NCBI GenBank assembly: GCA_025453715.1
Contig: JALOPT010000053.1
Location: forward strand, 1 to 13,731
DNA: 13,731 nt
Direction of reading: 5' to 3'
DNA from: Methanoregulaceae archaeon
GTDB lineage: Archaea > Halobacteriota > Methanomicrobia > Methanomicrobiales > Methanospirillaceae
In this document: positions 6,664 through 13,731 of the stretch, in pieces
Numbering within the stretch: the first letter of the stretch is position 1
Layout of the letters: every line of letters starts with the position of its first letter
Translations under genes and position numbers: made by a program
The notes under the pieces: generated by a model
Database searches by the model: none
What the model saw: only the letters and a program-made list of their open reading frames with translations
Told to the model about the DNA's origin: nothing

Positions 6664-8271
6664 TTATTCCCTGCTGCCTTCGCGTGGTAATCGGCGTGCA
6701 GATTTCCGGATTTCCCGGATAGTAGCCGCAATCCCCTCAATATTGAAAAGGACCCGGGAGAACGTGCTTCCAGCCGGGCTTTTGCTGGCGGCAAAGCGTT
6801 CAATGTACTGGCCGTATTGCGTGGTTATGATATCCCGCAGGATATCATCCTGTGTCCGCATCGATTCGTTCACGGGACCGTTGATGTCTGGGAAAGACGC
6901 TACCAGCATTTCCAGGTTCTTCTCGCACGGAATAAGTGAAGATAGTATCGCCTCTTTTGATTCGGCCGAAAGAATAATCCCTTTTTCCTCGAGCTGGTGA
7001 ATTTCCTCGCAGAGTTCCCCTGCCTGTTCTGAAAGGACCTGCCCGAGCTTGGACAGCCTGACTAGCCCGGCAATAAGAGCCGCATCATGTTCCGGTAGTG
7101 GCTGTTTTGAGACCTGAAGTGCAGCATCGCTGATCTGGCCATCGAGGTAGTCCGAGTACCTTTGGAGCTGGCTTACCTGCCGGGTGTTTTTGGCATCTCC
7201 GTTCAGCATCCTGCGGACTTCAGCGATCAAACGCCCGGAGATGGTGTAGAGGTGGGTGATTTCCATTTCAATCCGGCGGAATGCATCGGCTGGTTGTTCC
7301 GGGAGAGGAGGGGTGAGGTACTTGGGGGTGAACACGATATCGTCTTCGGAACCCCGCACAAGAGTCCGCACTAGTTTCTCAAACGGGTGTACCAGGATGA
7401 GGAATATAATACAGCAGGTCAGGTTGAAGATGAAGTGGGCATTTGCAACCTGGAGTGCAGGGGCCCCTCCCAGCGACTCAATGAACCAGGTGAAGGGTCC
7501 CAGGATTGGCAGGAAGATAAGGACCCCTAGGAAATTGAACAGGAAGTGGGCAACTGCTGCCCGTTTTGCCGATGTATTCATCCTTGATGCGACCAGCAGT
7601 GACGTAGTCGGTGTACCAAGATTTGCACCCAGCAGGATAGGAATTGCTATATCAGTCGTGATTACACCGTTCTGTGTCATAACGACGACAAGACCCGTCG
7701 TTACCGAGCTCGACTGGAAAATGGTGGTAATAATAAACCCGAATGCTACCTGGAGGAACACGCTGTCCATCATACCGACAAGTTCAACCAGCTGCGGATC
7801 GGTCCTGTACGGGGCCATGGCAGCGGAAATCATCGAGAGGCTGAAAAATACCAGCCCGAAATAAAAAACAGGACGCCCGAAGACCTTGTATTTCCCGCCG
7901 ATAATGCTGATTAGGAATCCCGCGAGGATCAGGACAGGAGCAAATGCGGTCAGGTTCAGGGCAACGAGGATAGATGTTACGGTCGTCCCAAAATTTGCAC
8001 CGAATATTATGCCAAGTGATGCAGTAAAAGAAATAACTCCCGCATTCACGAGCCCGACCGTTATCACGGTTGTTGCCGTGCTGGACTGTACCAGTGCGGT
8101 TACCAGCGTCCCGACAATGGTACCTCGTACCGGGGTGCGTGTAAGCCGCTGGATGAGACCGCGGAAATATTCCCCGGCAGCAACCTGGACTTCATGCGAG
8201 AACTGCTCTATCCCATACAGGAACAAAATGATACCGGGGATAATTGCAAAGATTAATTCCCAGGATACCAC
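6664..8271 (-). CDS. Na/Pi-cotransporter family protein with C-terminal PhoU-like domain
   Basis: The 535-residue membrane protein is of the NptA/PNaS (SLC34-like) type, which couples phosphate transport to Na+. It has the two inverted-repeat signatures of the family: QSST at 62-65 with GANFGTT at 91-97, and QSSS at 186-189 with GANLGTP at 215-221. The membrane part spans about 1-320. A helical, hydrophilic PhoU-like tail covers about 340-525, with heptad-like Leu/Ile patterns, as in prokaryotic members thought to sense or regulate. The start is GTG at 8271-8269. An AGGGGT about 10 nt upstream supports it, and the only nearby ATG is out of frame. The substrate may not be phosphate in every member of this family. 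Confidence 0.92.
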   Translation of the reverse strand: MVSWELIFAIIPGIILFLYGIEQFSHEVQVAAGEYFRGLIQRLTRTPVRGTIVGTLVTALVQSSTATTVITVGLVNAGVISFTASLGIIFGANFGTTVTSILVALNLTAFAPVLILAGFLISIIGGKYKVFGRPVFYFGLVFFSLSMISAAMAPYRTDPQLVELVGMMDSVFLQVAFGFIITTIFQSSSVTTGLVVVMTQNGVITTDIAIPILLGANLGTPTTSLLVASRMNTSAKRAAVAHFLFNFLGVLIFLPILGPFTWFIESLGGAPALQVANAHFIFNLTCCIIFLILVHPFEKLVRTLVRGSEDDIVFTPKYLTPPLPEQPADAFRRIEMEITHLYTISGRLIAEVRRMLNGDAKNTRQVSQLQRYSDYLDGQISDAALQVSKQPLPEHDAALIAGLVRLSKLGQVLSEQAGELCEEIHQLEEKGIILSAESKEAILSSLIPCEKNLEMLVASFPDINGPVNESMRTQDDILRDIITTQYGQYIERFAASKSPAGSTFSRVLFNIEGIAATIREIRKSARRLPREGSRE

Positions 8272-8357
8272 GGCATATCTACCCCTGTATTATTTTTTAA
8301 TGGTTTCCAAAAATCTTTCTACCGGTTAATTTCCCGGTGTTTTGACTTGAACATTAT

Positions 8358-8365
8358 CATATATG
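8358..8365 (-). promoter_or_regulatory. Putative TATA box of the Na/Pi gene
   Basis: CATATATG lies in an AT-rich stretch, with a predicted start near 8335 and a leader of about 64 nt. The 251-bp gap 8272-8522 otherwise holds only a weak 4-bp stem-loop at 8430-8443 and no gene. Confidence 0.35.
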
Positions 8366-8522
8366 GATAATTTGAATGGAATTGCCACGAGTGGATATCA
8401 CAACCCCGTATATTATTCACGATAAATCAGCCGTGTAATCGGCAGGTACAACATTTTTCTTGAGCTGATTATTATTCCTGTTGTTCCCGTAAGGGTAAAA
8501 CAGTGGTTCCCCGGTAACGTGG

Positions 8523-10994
8523 TTATGCCATGTTCCGGTACCTCCCCCATTGCGACCACTTCACCGCTTCCACGACAAAAAATGCCAGGAGGGAGGTTCC
8601 AGCCGGGTATATCCACTGGTCCAGTGAAAGAGGCACAATACCAAACCATCCCGGGACAAGGTAGATTACCGTGAGCTGGAGAATAAAACCGATGCCGATA
8701 CCGGCGAAGATCAGGGGATTGATGGTAAAACTTCTCCGGATATTCACAAAGAACGGTTCATGTTCCTTCTGTGCCTGGATACCATTGAACCACTGGAAGC
8801 AGACGAACGAGGTGAACATGATGGAGAGGGCAACCTCGTATGGATACATCCCGAGCAGGTGATAAAAAAGCAGGAGACCTGCCAGCCCCATCACCGTGCC
8901 GAACAACAGGATACGAAAAATTTGCGGGCGGTCGAAAAACTGCCGGTCAGGTCGTTTCGGTGGGCGGACCATTACGTCCCCCTCTTCTTTGATAAACGGG
9001 AACGTCTTGTCCTGCACACCGTCTGTCACAAGATTGACCCAGAGGATCTGGATGGGTAGCAACGGGAGCGGGAGACCGGCAATAATTGCTGAACTGATAA
9101 GTACAATCTCGCTGATCGACGTTGATACAAGGTAGTAAATCACTTTACGGATGTTGTCTACTATCACCCTTGCATTCCGGATAGCATCCACAATGACCGC
9201 TTCGGTACCGGACCCCATTGCAATCCCGAGATCGGCCGCCCGGAGTGCAGGTACATCGTTTACACCGTCTCCGGTTACCGTTACAATTTCCCCGTGCTCC
9301 TGGAGGACTTTCACAACCCGGTGCTTATGTTCTGGGAGTATCCTCGCCAGCACTGTTGTATTTTTCAGTGCCTCTGCAAGGCCATCATCCGACATCCCCT
9401 CGATTTCAGGGCCGGTGAGCATTCGGTCGCCTTCTTTCCAGATATGCACGGATCTTGCAATCTCCCGGGCCGTGAGCGGGTAGTCGCCGGTAATCATCAG
9501 CACCCGCATCCCTGCCTTCTTTGCAGTCAGGACCGCTTCTGCAGCACTTGGTTTAGGCGGGTCGACAAATCCAATGACCCCGACAATAGTGAAGATCCAC
9601 CCGGCAGGGTCTTCACCTGCCCAGTTCCCGGCCCCGAACGCCAGCACCCGCATCCCCCGCCCTGCCATGGCATCAATCTGCTGTTCGAGTTCTGCCAGCT
9701 GTTCTGCAGGATTGTCCGCGTGCTTTTTCAGTTCCTCGTATGCACCTTTCACAAAGAAACGGTCGCTACCTGCAACAGTGTTCACCGAGGCCATCATTTT
9801 TTTAATAGTGTCAAACGGGTACACCCAGCGACGTGGGTTCTGCTCCCGGACCAGGTCGTAGGTTTCAACCCAGCGCCCGAGCGCAACATCGATCGGGTCC
9901 CCTGAACCGTTCCGGGAATCGTTGCAGAGCGAAGCACACAGCACGAGGTCCCCGCGGTCCAGGGCAAACGTGTCCTGTACACTTAAGGTCCCCTCAGTTA
10001 TCGTTCCGGTCTTATCGGAGGCTATCACCGTAGCACTGCCCATTGTTTCTACTGCAGGGAGGTGCCGGACAAGGGTCTTTTTTTTCGAGAGGGCGAGTGC
10101 CCCGACCACCATCGTGATGGTTACAACAATCGGGAGCCCTTCGGGAACCGCGGATACCATCTGGGCAACGAGGAGATAAGCAATCTCGGTGACCGGGCGT
10201 CCCTGCAGGAATGCGATAACCCCGACGACTACGAAAATAACAATAAGGAGCGAGATATAACGCTTCGAAAAATGGCGGATGGCTTGTGTGAACGGGCTGT
10301 CCGTGTAGCGTTCTTTTGCGAACCCTGCGATCCTGGCAAAATACGTACCCTGGCCGGTACGCACGACATATCCTTTCCCCTGCCCCCTGACAACGGTCGT
10401 ACCGGAGAGGAGACTGTTCCGGTAATCATAGGGTTGTGCACCTGGCGCAACCACCGCATCATGGTCTTTGAGAACCGGTATCGATTCCCCGGTAAGGGAT
10501 GACTCGTCCACCGTGAGCGAGGCGCTTTCAGAAAGCCGGATATCGGCGGTGACAAGATCGCCCTCGGAGAGTACCACATAGTCACCCGGTACGAGTTCTT
10601 CTGACGGGATGACTTTTTCCGCACCATCCCTTATTACCCTGACCCTGCTGGCGGTCATCTTTTTCAGGGCATCCAGGGATGCCTCTGCCCTGAGTTCCTG
10701 CCAGAACCCGATAACGCTGTTAACCAGTATCAGCAGGGAGATGACGAGAAAGTCCTTGATATCGGCGACGAAAAGGGAGATAATGGCTGCCAGGATAAGG
10801 ATATAGATGAGCAGGCTTTTAAACTGGCGGAGGAATATGACGACCTTTGATGTTTTTTCTTCTGACAGGGTATTTTTTCCACACACCAAAAGCCGCGTCG
10901 CGGCCTCAGCTTCTGTAAGACCCTGGGGACCGGTGAACAGCTTGCCGGTGATCTCTTCAACAGGACATGCGTGGGGGGTTTTGGGCAGTTCCAT
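8523..10994 (-). CDS. P-type cation ATPase, Ca2+-ATPase-like (P2A type), with P-domain deletion
   Basis: The 823-residue pump has all major P-type landmarks: an N-terminal cation-ATPase domain, TGES at 168-171 (actuator), PEGLP at 284-288 (helix M4), the phosphorylated aspartate D327 in DKTGT, KGA at 416-418, DPP at 478-480 and TGDGVND at 574-580. In the transport site E285, E629 (SISEI) and N654/T657/D658 (WVNLVTD) match the SERCA Ca2+ ligands E309, E771 and N796/T799/D800; N768 is replaced by Ser or Thr. Ca2+ or a similar cation is the likeliest substrate. Between GTE (596-598) and VDNIRKV the protein is about 15 residues shorter than expected: the usual segment after GTE, ending in DDNF, is absent. 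There is no SD before the ATG; a TATA-like box 27-36 nt upstream suggests a leaderless message. Confidence 0.92.
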   Translation of the reverse strand: MELPKTPHACPVEEITGKLFTGPQGLTEAEAATRLLVCGKNTLSEEKTSKVVIFLRQFKSLLIYILILAAIISLFVADIKDFLVISLLILVNSVIGFWQELRAEASLDALKKMTASRVRVIRDGAEKVIPSEELVPGDYVVLSEGDLVTADIRLSESASLTVDESSLTGESIPVLKDHDAVVAPGAQPYDYRNSLLSGTTVVRGQGKGYVVRTGQGTYFARIAGFAKERYTDSPFTQAIRHFSKRYISLLIVIFVVVGVIAFLQGRPVTEIAYLLVAQMVSAVPEGLPIVVTITMVVGALALSKKKTLVRHLPAVETMGSATVIASDKTGTITEGTLSVQDTFALDRGDLVLCASLCNDSRNGSGDPIDVALGRWVETYDLVREQNPRRWVYPFDTIKKMMASVNTVAGSDRFFVKGAYEELKKHADNPAEQLAELEQQIDAMAGRGMRVLAFGAGNWAGEDPAGWIFTIVGVIGFVDPPKPSAAEAVLTAKKAGMRVLMITGDYPLTAREIARSVHIWKEGDRMLTGPEIEGMSDDGLAEALKNTTVLARILPEHKHRVVKVLQEHGEIVTVTGDGVNDVPALRAADLGIAMGSGTEAVIVDAIRNARVIVDNIRKVIYYLVSTSISEIVLISSAIIAGLPLPLLPIQILWVNLVTDGVQDKTFPFIKEEGDVMVRPPKRPDRQFFDRPQIFRILLFGTVMGLAGLLLFYHLLGMYPYEVALSIMFTSFVCFQWFNGIQAQKEHEPFFVNIRRSFTINPLIFAGIGIGFILQLTVIYLVPGWFGIVPLSLDQWIYPAGTSLLAFFVVEAVKWSQWGRYRNMA

Positions 10995-11013
10995 GGGATA
11001 CTATTGTAACCTT

Positions 11014-11030
11014 TATCCATGGATATAAAG
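11014..11030 (-). promoter_or_regulatory. TATA box of the P-type ATPase overlapped by a 12-bp palindrome
   Basis: On the minus strand CTTTATATCC (11030-11021) resembles an archaeal TATA box. A start about 25 nt downstream would be near 11000, only 6 nt before the ATG at 10994, which fits the absence of an SD. The perfect palindrome tatccatggata (11014-11025) overlaps the box on its downstream side and could be an operator. Confidence 0.45.
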
Positions 11031-11074
11031 CATTTCTGATACTTCAATGCGGGTAAAAATAAGGATTACATGAT

Positions 11075-11086
11075 AAAAAAGCCTGA
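11075..11086 (-). terminator. Second T-rich terminator-like site downstream of usp
   Basis: On the minus strand TCAGGC is followed by six T. The same TCAGGCTTTTT occurs at 11246-11236. It lies about 45 nt upstream of the TATA box of the ATPase gene and could insulate that promoter from usp read-through. Confidence 0.35.
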
Positions 11087-11146
11087 TAACTGTCCCTTTA
11101 TACCCCGACTGGTGAAGACATAGGTATTACAATGCGACCCGCTGCA

Positions 11147-11168
11147 GGATGAGGGGGAGGGGAGGGGA
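11147..11168 (+). other. Homopurine G-rich tract
   Basis: Three G runs of 5, 4 and 4 (11153-11157, 11159-11162, 11164-11167), separated by single A, follow a GG at 11147. Only a two-layer quadruplex would be possible with four runs. On the minus-strand transcript it reads as a C-rich pyrimidine tract. The role is unknown; the gap 10995-11254 contains no gene. Confidence 0.4.
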
Positions 11169-11235
11169 CTTGTAGTCAAATTCGCTCTTTTGATTAAATT
11201 CCAGGCAATTAAGAATGTGAGGGATTTAAAAGCGG

Positions 11236-11246
11236 AAAAAGCCTGA
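11236..11246 (-). terminator. T-rich terminator-like site just after usp
   Basis: Starting 9 nt after the TAA stop of the universal stress gene, the minus strand reads TCAGGCTTTTT, then CCGCTTTTAAA. Archaeal termination commonly uses T-runs without strong hairpins. The core is repeated exactly at 11086-11076. Confidence 0.45.
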
Positions 11247-11254
11247 CCCCATGG

Positions 11255-12106
11255 TTATGGCCTGCGCAGTACGAGCACGGGACACTGTGCGTTCCGTGCC
11301 ACGTGCCCGGTTATGCTGCCGAGAAGGTTTGCAAACATCCCCTTTTTCCCCGTTGATTTCAGTACGATCATTGAACTTTCTTCCTCCCGGGACAGGGAAA
11401 TAATCTCTTCCGCTGCGTTCCCTACAGGTACCTGCACCGTAACAGGGATTTTCTTTGTCAAAAAAGCATCTTTCATCTTCTCAAGTTTTGTTCTTGCTGC
11501 ATCAACCAGTGCCTGGACCTCTTCCCGGGAAGCTCCTGTCGTCACGACATGGAGCAGGGTTGCCTTTTCTACCGGGGGCAGTTTATCAATGGAAATGGTC
11601 ATGATTTCAGGCTCCGAAAAATCCGTGCATATCATGACATTTGAAAAGAAATCCGGGCAGGAAGAGTCGTTACTGCTTAAAACACCCGCCCCGGGGGGGT
11701 GGACGAGGACCAGGTCCGTCTTTCCATATCGGAGGACGTCTGAGGCTACACTCCCCAGTACGAGGCTTTCAATCACCCCCTGCCCACGTCTTCCCATCAA
11801 TACCAGCGGTATCTTTTCCCGCATGGCAACCCGGTTGATAACATCAGCGATTTCACCACCCGTGATTTCCTCGATGATTGCTTTGGCCTGCACCCCCCTG
11901 GTTTCCAGGCTTTTTACCAGTTCCAGAAGGCGTAAGCGTGCATAGTCGGCATCGGGGGATACCCCGCACTCCAGGTTCGACGGGCACTTGCTATACAAAA
12001 TGTGAAGCAGAATTACTTCGCGAATTTGTGGGATTTTCTTCAGACACTGGACCACGTAATTGGAATCTGCAGAGAAGTCAAACGGGACTAACACTTTTTC
12101 AAACAT
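11255..12106 (-). CDS. Tandem-domain universal stress protein (UspA family)
   Basis: A cytoplasmic stress protein of 283 residues made of two Usp domains. The first (about 1-138) starts MFEKVLVPFDFS and ends with the ATP-binding signature G-x2-G-x9-G-S (G105, G108, G118, S119). The second (about 155-283) starts NVMICTDFSEPE and ends KSTGKKGMFANLLGS, where the first glycine of the signature is replaced by K250, so nucleotide binding may be restricted to the first domain. The SD GGAGGG (12117-12112) is 5 nt before the ATG. The gene lies between the NapA-like antiporter and the P-type ATPase, all on one strand. A small stem-loop (gccga/tcggc, 12147-12162) lies 30 nt upstream of the SD. Usp proteins near transporters often act as regulators, but a partner cannot be identified from sequence. 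Confidence 0.93.
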   Translation of the reverse strand: MFEKVLVPFDFSADSNYVVQCLKKIPQIREVILLHILYSKCPSNLECGVSPDADYARLRLLELVKSLETRGVQAKAIIEEITGGEIADVINRVAMREKIPLVLMGRRGQGVIESLVLGSVASDVLRYGKTDLVLVHPPGAGVLSSNDSSCPDFFSNVMICTDFSEPEIMTISIDKLPPVEKATLLHVVTTGASREEVQALVDAARTKLEKMKDAFLTKKIPVTVQVPVGNAAEEIISLSREEESSMIVLKSTGKKGMFANLLGSITGHVARNAQCPVLVLRRP

Positions 12107-12275
12107 ACCAGCCCTCCAGGGGTTATCTTGAAGCGGTTCCTTATCAGCCGATAATGGTCGGCATCCGGGGGTCTTTTAATTTCATTGTTCTATTGTTTAG
12201 TCGTATGCCCGGGCCTATACAAGCTTTCCGGTCTTTGAGCCAGGGGATTGTCATTGCTACCTGAGGATTCCCGGA

Positions 12276-13472
12276 TCAGATCACATCCTCGTCAACCGTT
12301 GGACACTCCCCCTTGTAGAACCAGTTCCGGTACACGATTGGCGTGATAATTGTAGTAACGAGACTCATCAGGACAAGCGCCACGTAGATATTCTGGTCGA
12401 TAATCCCCTGCTGGAGCCCGATCAGTGCCACGATCATCGCGACCTCTCCTCTCGGCGCCATACCAAACCCGACAATAAGGGAGTCCTTTGTTGACAGGCC
12501 CATCAGTTTCGCCGGTATTCCGCACCCGACCACCTTGGTAAAAATTGCCACAATGATGAGCACGATGAGGAAGAGGACGATCCCGGGGGTCAGCTGGTGT
12601 AAATCAGCGAGCACACCAAGGGAGACAAAAAATATCGATGCAAAAATTATCTGGAGATATTCTGCTCCCTCCTTGATATCCCGGCAGTGGGTAAGGCGGA
12701 CTCCCTCGAAAGAGACTCCCGCAATAAACGCCCCCACGATTGCCGAGAGCCCGGTCAGTTCTGCCATCATGGCATAAAAAAATGCCATCATCATGGCAAA
12801 AATAAATATAAATTCTGGGAACTTCCTTGCAAAGCGGGACCGGTCAAGGCGCTCTATATACCGGCTCACGACGAAGATACCAAAAGCCCCGGCAAGGACA
12901 ATAAAGGCGATTGCTTTTATTATTACGAACGCAATTCCCTGCGGAGAGAAAACTCCTTCGACGATTTCTGAACTCACCGAGAGTGCGAGCAGCGACAGCA
13001 CATCATCAATAACGGCCGCCCCGATAATCGCTTTTGCCGCATCGGTCTGGAGTTTTCCCATCTCACGGAGGACGTTTGCCGTAATTGCGATGCTCGTCGC
13101 GGTCAGTGCCGTCCCGATGAAAATCGCACTCGATGTACTCATCCCGAATGCGATGGAGATGCCATATCCCCCAACCCATGGAATAATCACCCCAACTGCT
13201 GCGATCACCCCGTTACGTATTCCGACTATGTCCTGGATCTTGAATTCGAGACCGATAACAAAGAGCAGGATCACCGCACCGAGATTTGCAAGGCCTGCCA
13301 CGAAATCGGTATACGTAATCAACCCAAGTACACTCGGACCTACGACAATTCCCACCAGGATTAGTCCAATTACAGCGGACTGATTGATACGAGAAGCAAC
13401 GAGGTAACCGGCGAGAGCCACAAATAGTAACAGGCTCATCTGGAATACCGGCTGCATCAGGATATCTTCCAT
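12276..13472 (-). CDS. CPA2 cation:proton antiporter without RCK domain, NapA-like
   Basis: This 398-residue membrane protein has about 12 predicted helices and ends directly after the transport domain with a short acidic tail (VDEDVI). The ion-binding motif is an Asp-Asp pair, D156-D157 (VIDDVLSLL), as in Thermus thermophilus NapA and other electrogenic Na+/H+ antiporters. Further family motifs are GLEFKI near 74-79 and APRGE. It is therefore probably a Na+(Li+)/H+ antiporter that removes Na+ from the cytoplasm, in contrast to the Gln-Asp protein at 4589. No clear SD precedes the ATG at 13472; an in-frame ATG five codons later is possible. It is followed after 169 bp by usp, on the same strand, with no obvious terminator between, so the two may be cotranscribed. 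A third antiporter-like gene diverges from its 5' side. Confidence 0.92.
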   Translation of the reverse strand: MEDILMQPVFQMSLLLFVALAGYLVASRINQSAVIGLILVGIVVGPSVLGLITYTDFVAGLANLGAVILLFVIGLEFKIQDIVGIRNGVIAAVGVIIPWVGGYGISIAFGMSTSSAIFIGTALTATSIAITANVLREMGKLQTDAAKAIIGAAVIDDVLSLLALSVSSEIVEGVFSPQGIAFVIIKAIAFIVLAGAFGIFVVSRYIERLDRSRFARKFPEFIFIFAMMMAFFYAMMAELTGLSAIVGAFIAGVSFEGVRLTHCRDIKEGAEYLQIIFASIFFVSLGVLADLHQLTPGIVLFLIVLIIVAIFTKVVGCGIPAKLMGLSTKDSLIVGFGMAPRGEVAMIVALIGLQQGIIDQNIYVALVLMSLVTTIITPIVYRNWFYKGECPTVDEDVI

Positions 13473-13613
13473 CTATCAGGAATGGGAATCAGACTAGAAA
13501 ACCTTTCTTACTTTTTCCCCGGTTCCAGTATTTTGATTGATTTGACCTTACGAATTTTCTGGTCACAAGAAAACCGAAACACTCAAGCCACCCGTTTCAC
13601 AATAGAAAATGCA

Positions 13614-13731
13614 ATGGACGTCGCGATTGTTGTCCTGTTCCTGGGAGTCCTGATTTTCCTCGGGAACGTGTTCAACCGGGTATTTGCGCTTACGAAAATC
13701 CCTGATATCCTGCTCTTAATCGGGATTGGGA
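13614..13731 (+). CDS. Antiporter-like membrane protein, partial, 5' end only
   Basis: From the ATG at 13614 the frame is open to the window edge and gives 39 residues: a long hydrophobic helix (VAIVVLFLGVLIFLGNVF), then TKIPDILLLIGIG. This helix-xxIPDxLLLIxxG pattern is typical of the first two helices of CPA-type cation:proton antiporters. An ATG six bases earlier (13608) is in another frame and stops soon. No SD is evident, so the message may have a short leader. It diverges from the NapA-like gene across 141 bp (13473-13613), which contain no clear TATA box. The rest of the gene lies outside the window, so the family assignment is provisional. Confidence 0.6.
   Translation, partial: MDVAIVVLFLGVLIFLGNVFNRVFALTKIPDILLLIGIG

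Noticed and set aside
7256..7864. A 202-codon plus-strand frame opposite the Na/Pi gene
   Set aside because: Antisense shadow; basic, low-complexity translation with no recognisable fold.
8430..8443. Stem-loop gccg/cggc downstream of the ATPase gene as a terminator
   Set aside because: Only 4 bp of stem and no T-run on the transcribed strand right after it; too weak to call.
9294..9905. A 203-codon plus-strand frame opposite the P-type ATPase
   Set aside because: Antisense shadow of a well-conserved gene; rich in Cys, His and Pro with no domain.
11147..11168. A full three-layer G-quadruplex
   Set aside because: Only three runs of three or more G are present; a fourth is missing, so only a weak two-layer form is possible.
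13608..13613. An earlier ATG as the start of the partial antiporter gene
   Set aside because: It is out of frame with the hydrophobic protein and meets a stop after 14 codons.

Overview
The window looks like chromosomal DNA from a methanogenic archaeon, most likely of the Methanomicrobiales (a Methanoregula-like GC content slightly above 50 % is an impression, not a count). The main reason is a lysine 2,3-aminomutase plus beta-lysine N6-acetyltransferase pair, the pathway methanogens use to make the osmolyte N-epsilon-acetyl-beta-lysine. Archaeal TATA-like boxes, Shine-Dalgarno sites and archaeal-type antiporters fit this. No tRNA, rRNA, insertion sequence or CRISPR array was seen.

Layout. 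(1) Positions 1-3362, minus strand: a three-gene operon, transcribed as a KamA-family paralog, then ablA, then ablB, which is cut by the left edge of the window. The genes are tightly coupled: the SD of ablA overlaps the stop of the gene before it, and ablB starts inside the end of ablA. (2) Positions 3375-4588: an intergenic block with divergent TATA-like boxes, a leader hairpin for the abl operon, a small four-helix membrane protein that looks like an orphan sensor N-terminus, and a decayed antisense gene resembling DUF6653. (3) Positions 4589-6634, plus strand: a KefC-like K+/H+ antiporter with RCK domains. (4) Positions 6664-8271, minus strand: a Na/Pi-cotransporter family protein with a PhoU-like tail, convergent with the antiporter. 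(5) Positions 8523-10994, minus strand: a Ca2+-type P-type ATPase that lacks about 15 normally conserved residues in its P domain. (6) Positions 11255-12106, minus strand: a tandem universal stress protein. (7) Positions 12276-13472, minus strand: a NapA-like Na+/H+ antiporter without a regulatory domain. (8) Position 13614 to the right edge, plus strand: the start of a third antiporter-like membrane protein.

Together the genes form an osmotic and ionic homeostasis region: synthesis of a compatible solute, K+ and Na+ exchange against protons, Na+-linked phosphate transport, cation pumping and a stress protein. The best leads are the KamA paralog, which keeps its catalytic residues but has lost both side-chain-amine-binding aspartates (possibly acting on an acidic substrate such as glutamate, which would give the osmolyte beta-glutamate), and the P-type ATPase with the P-domain deletion.
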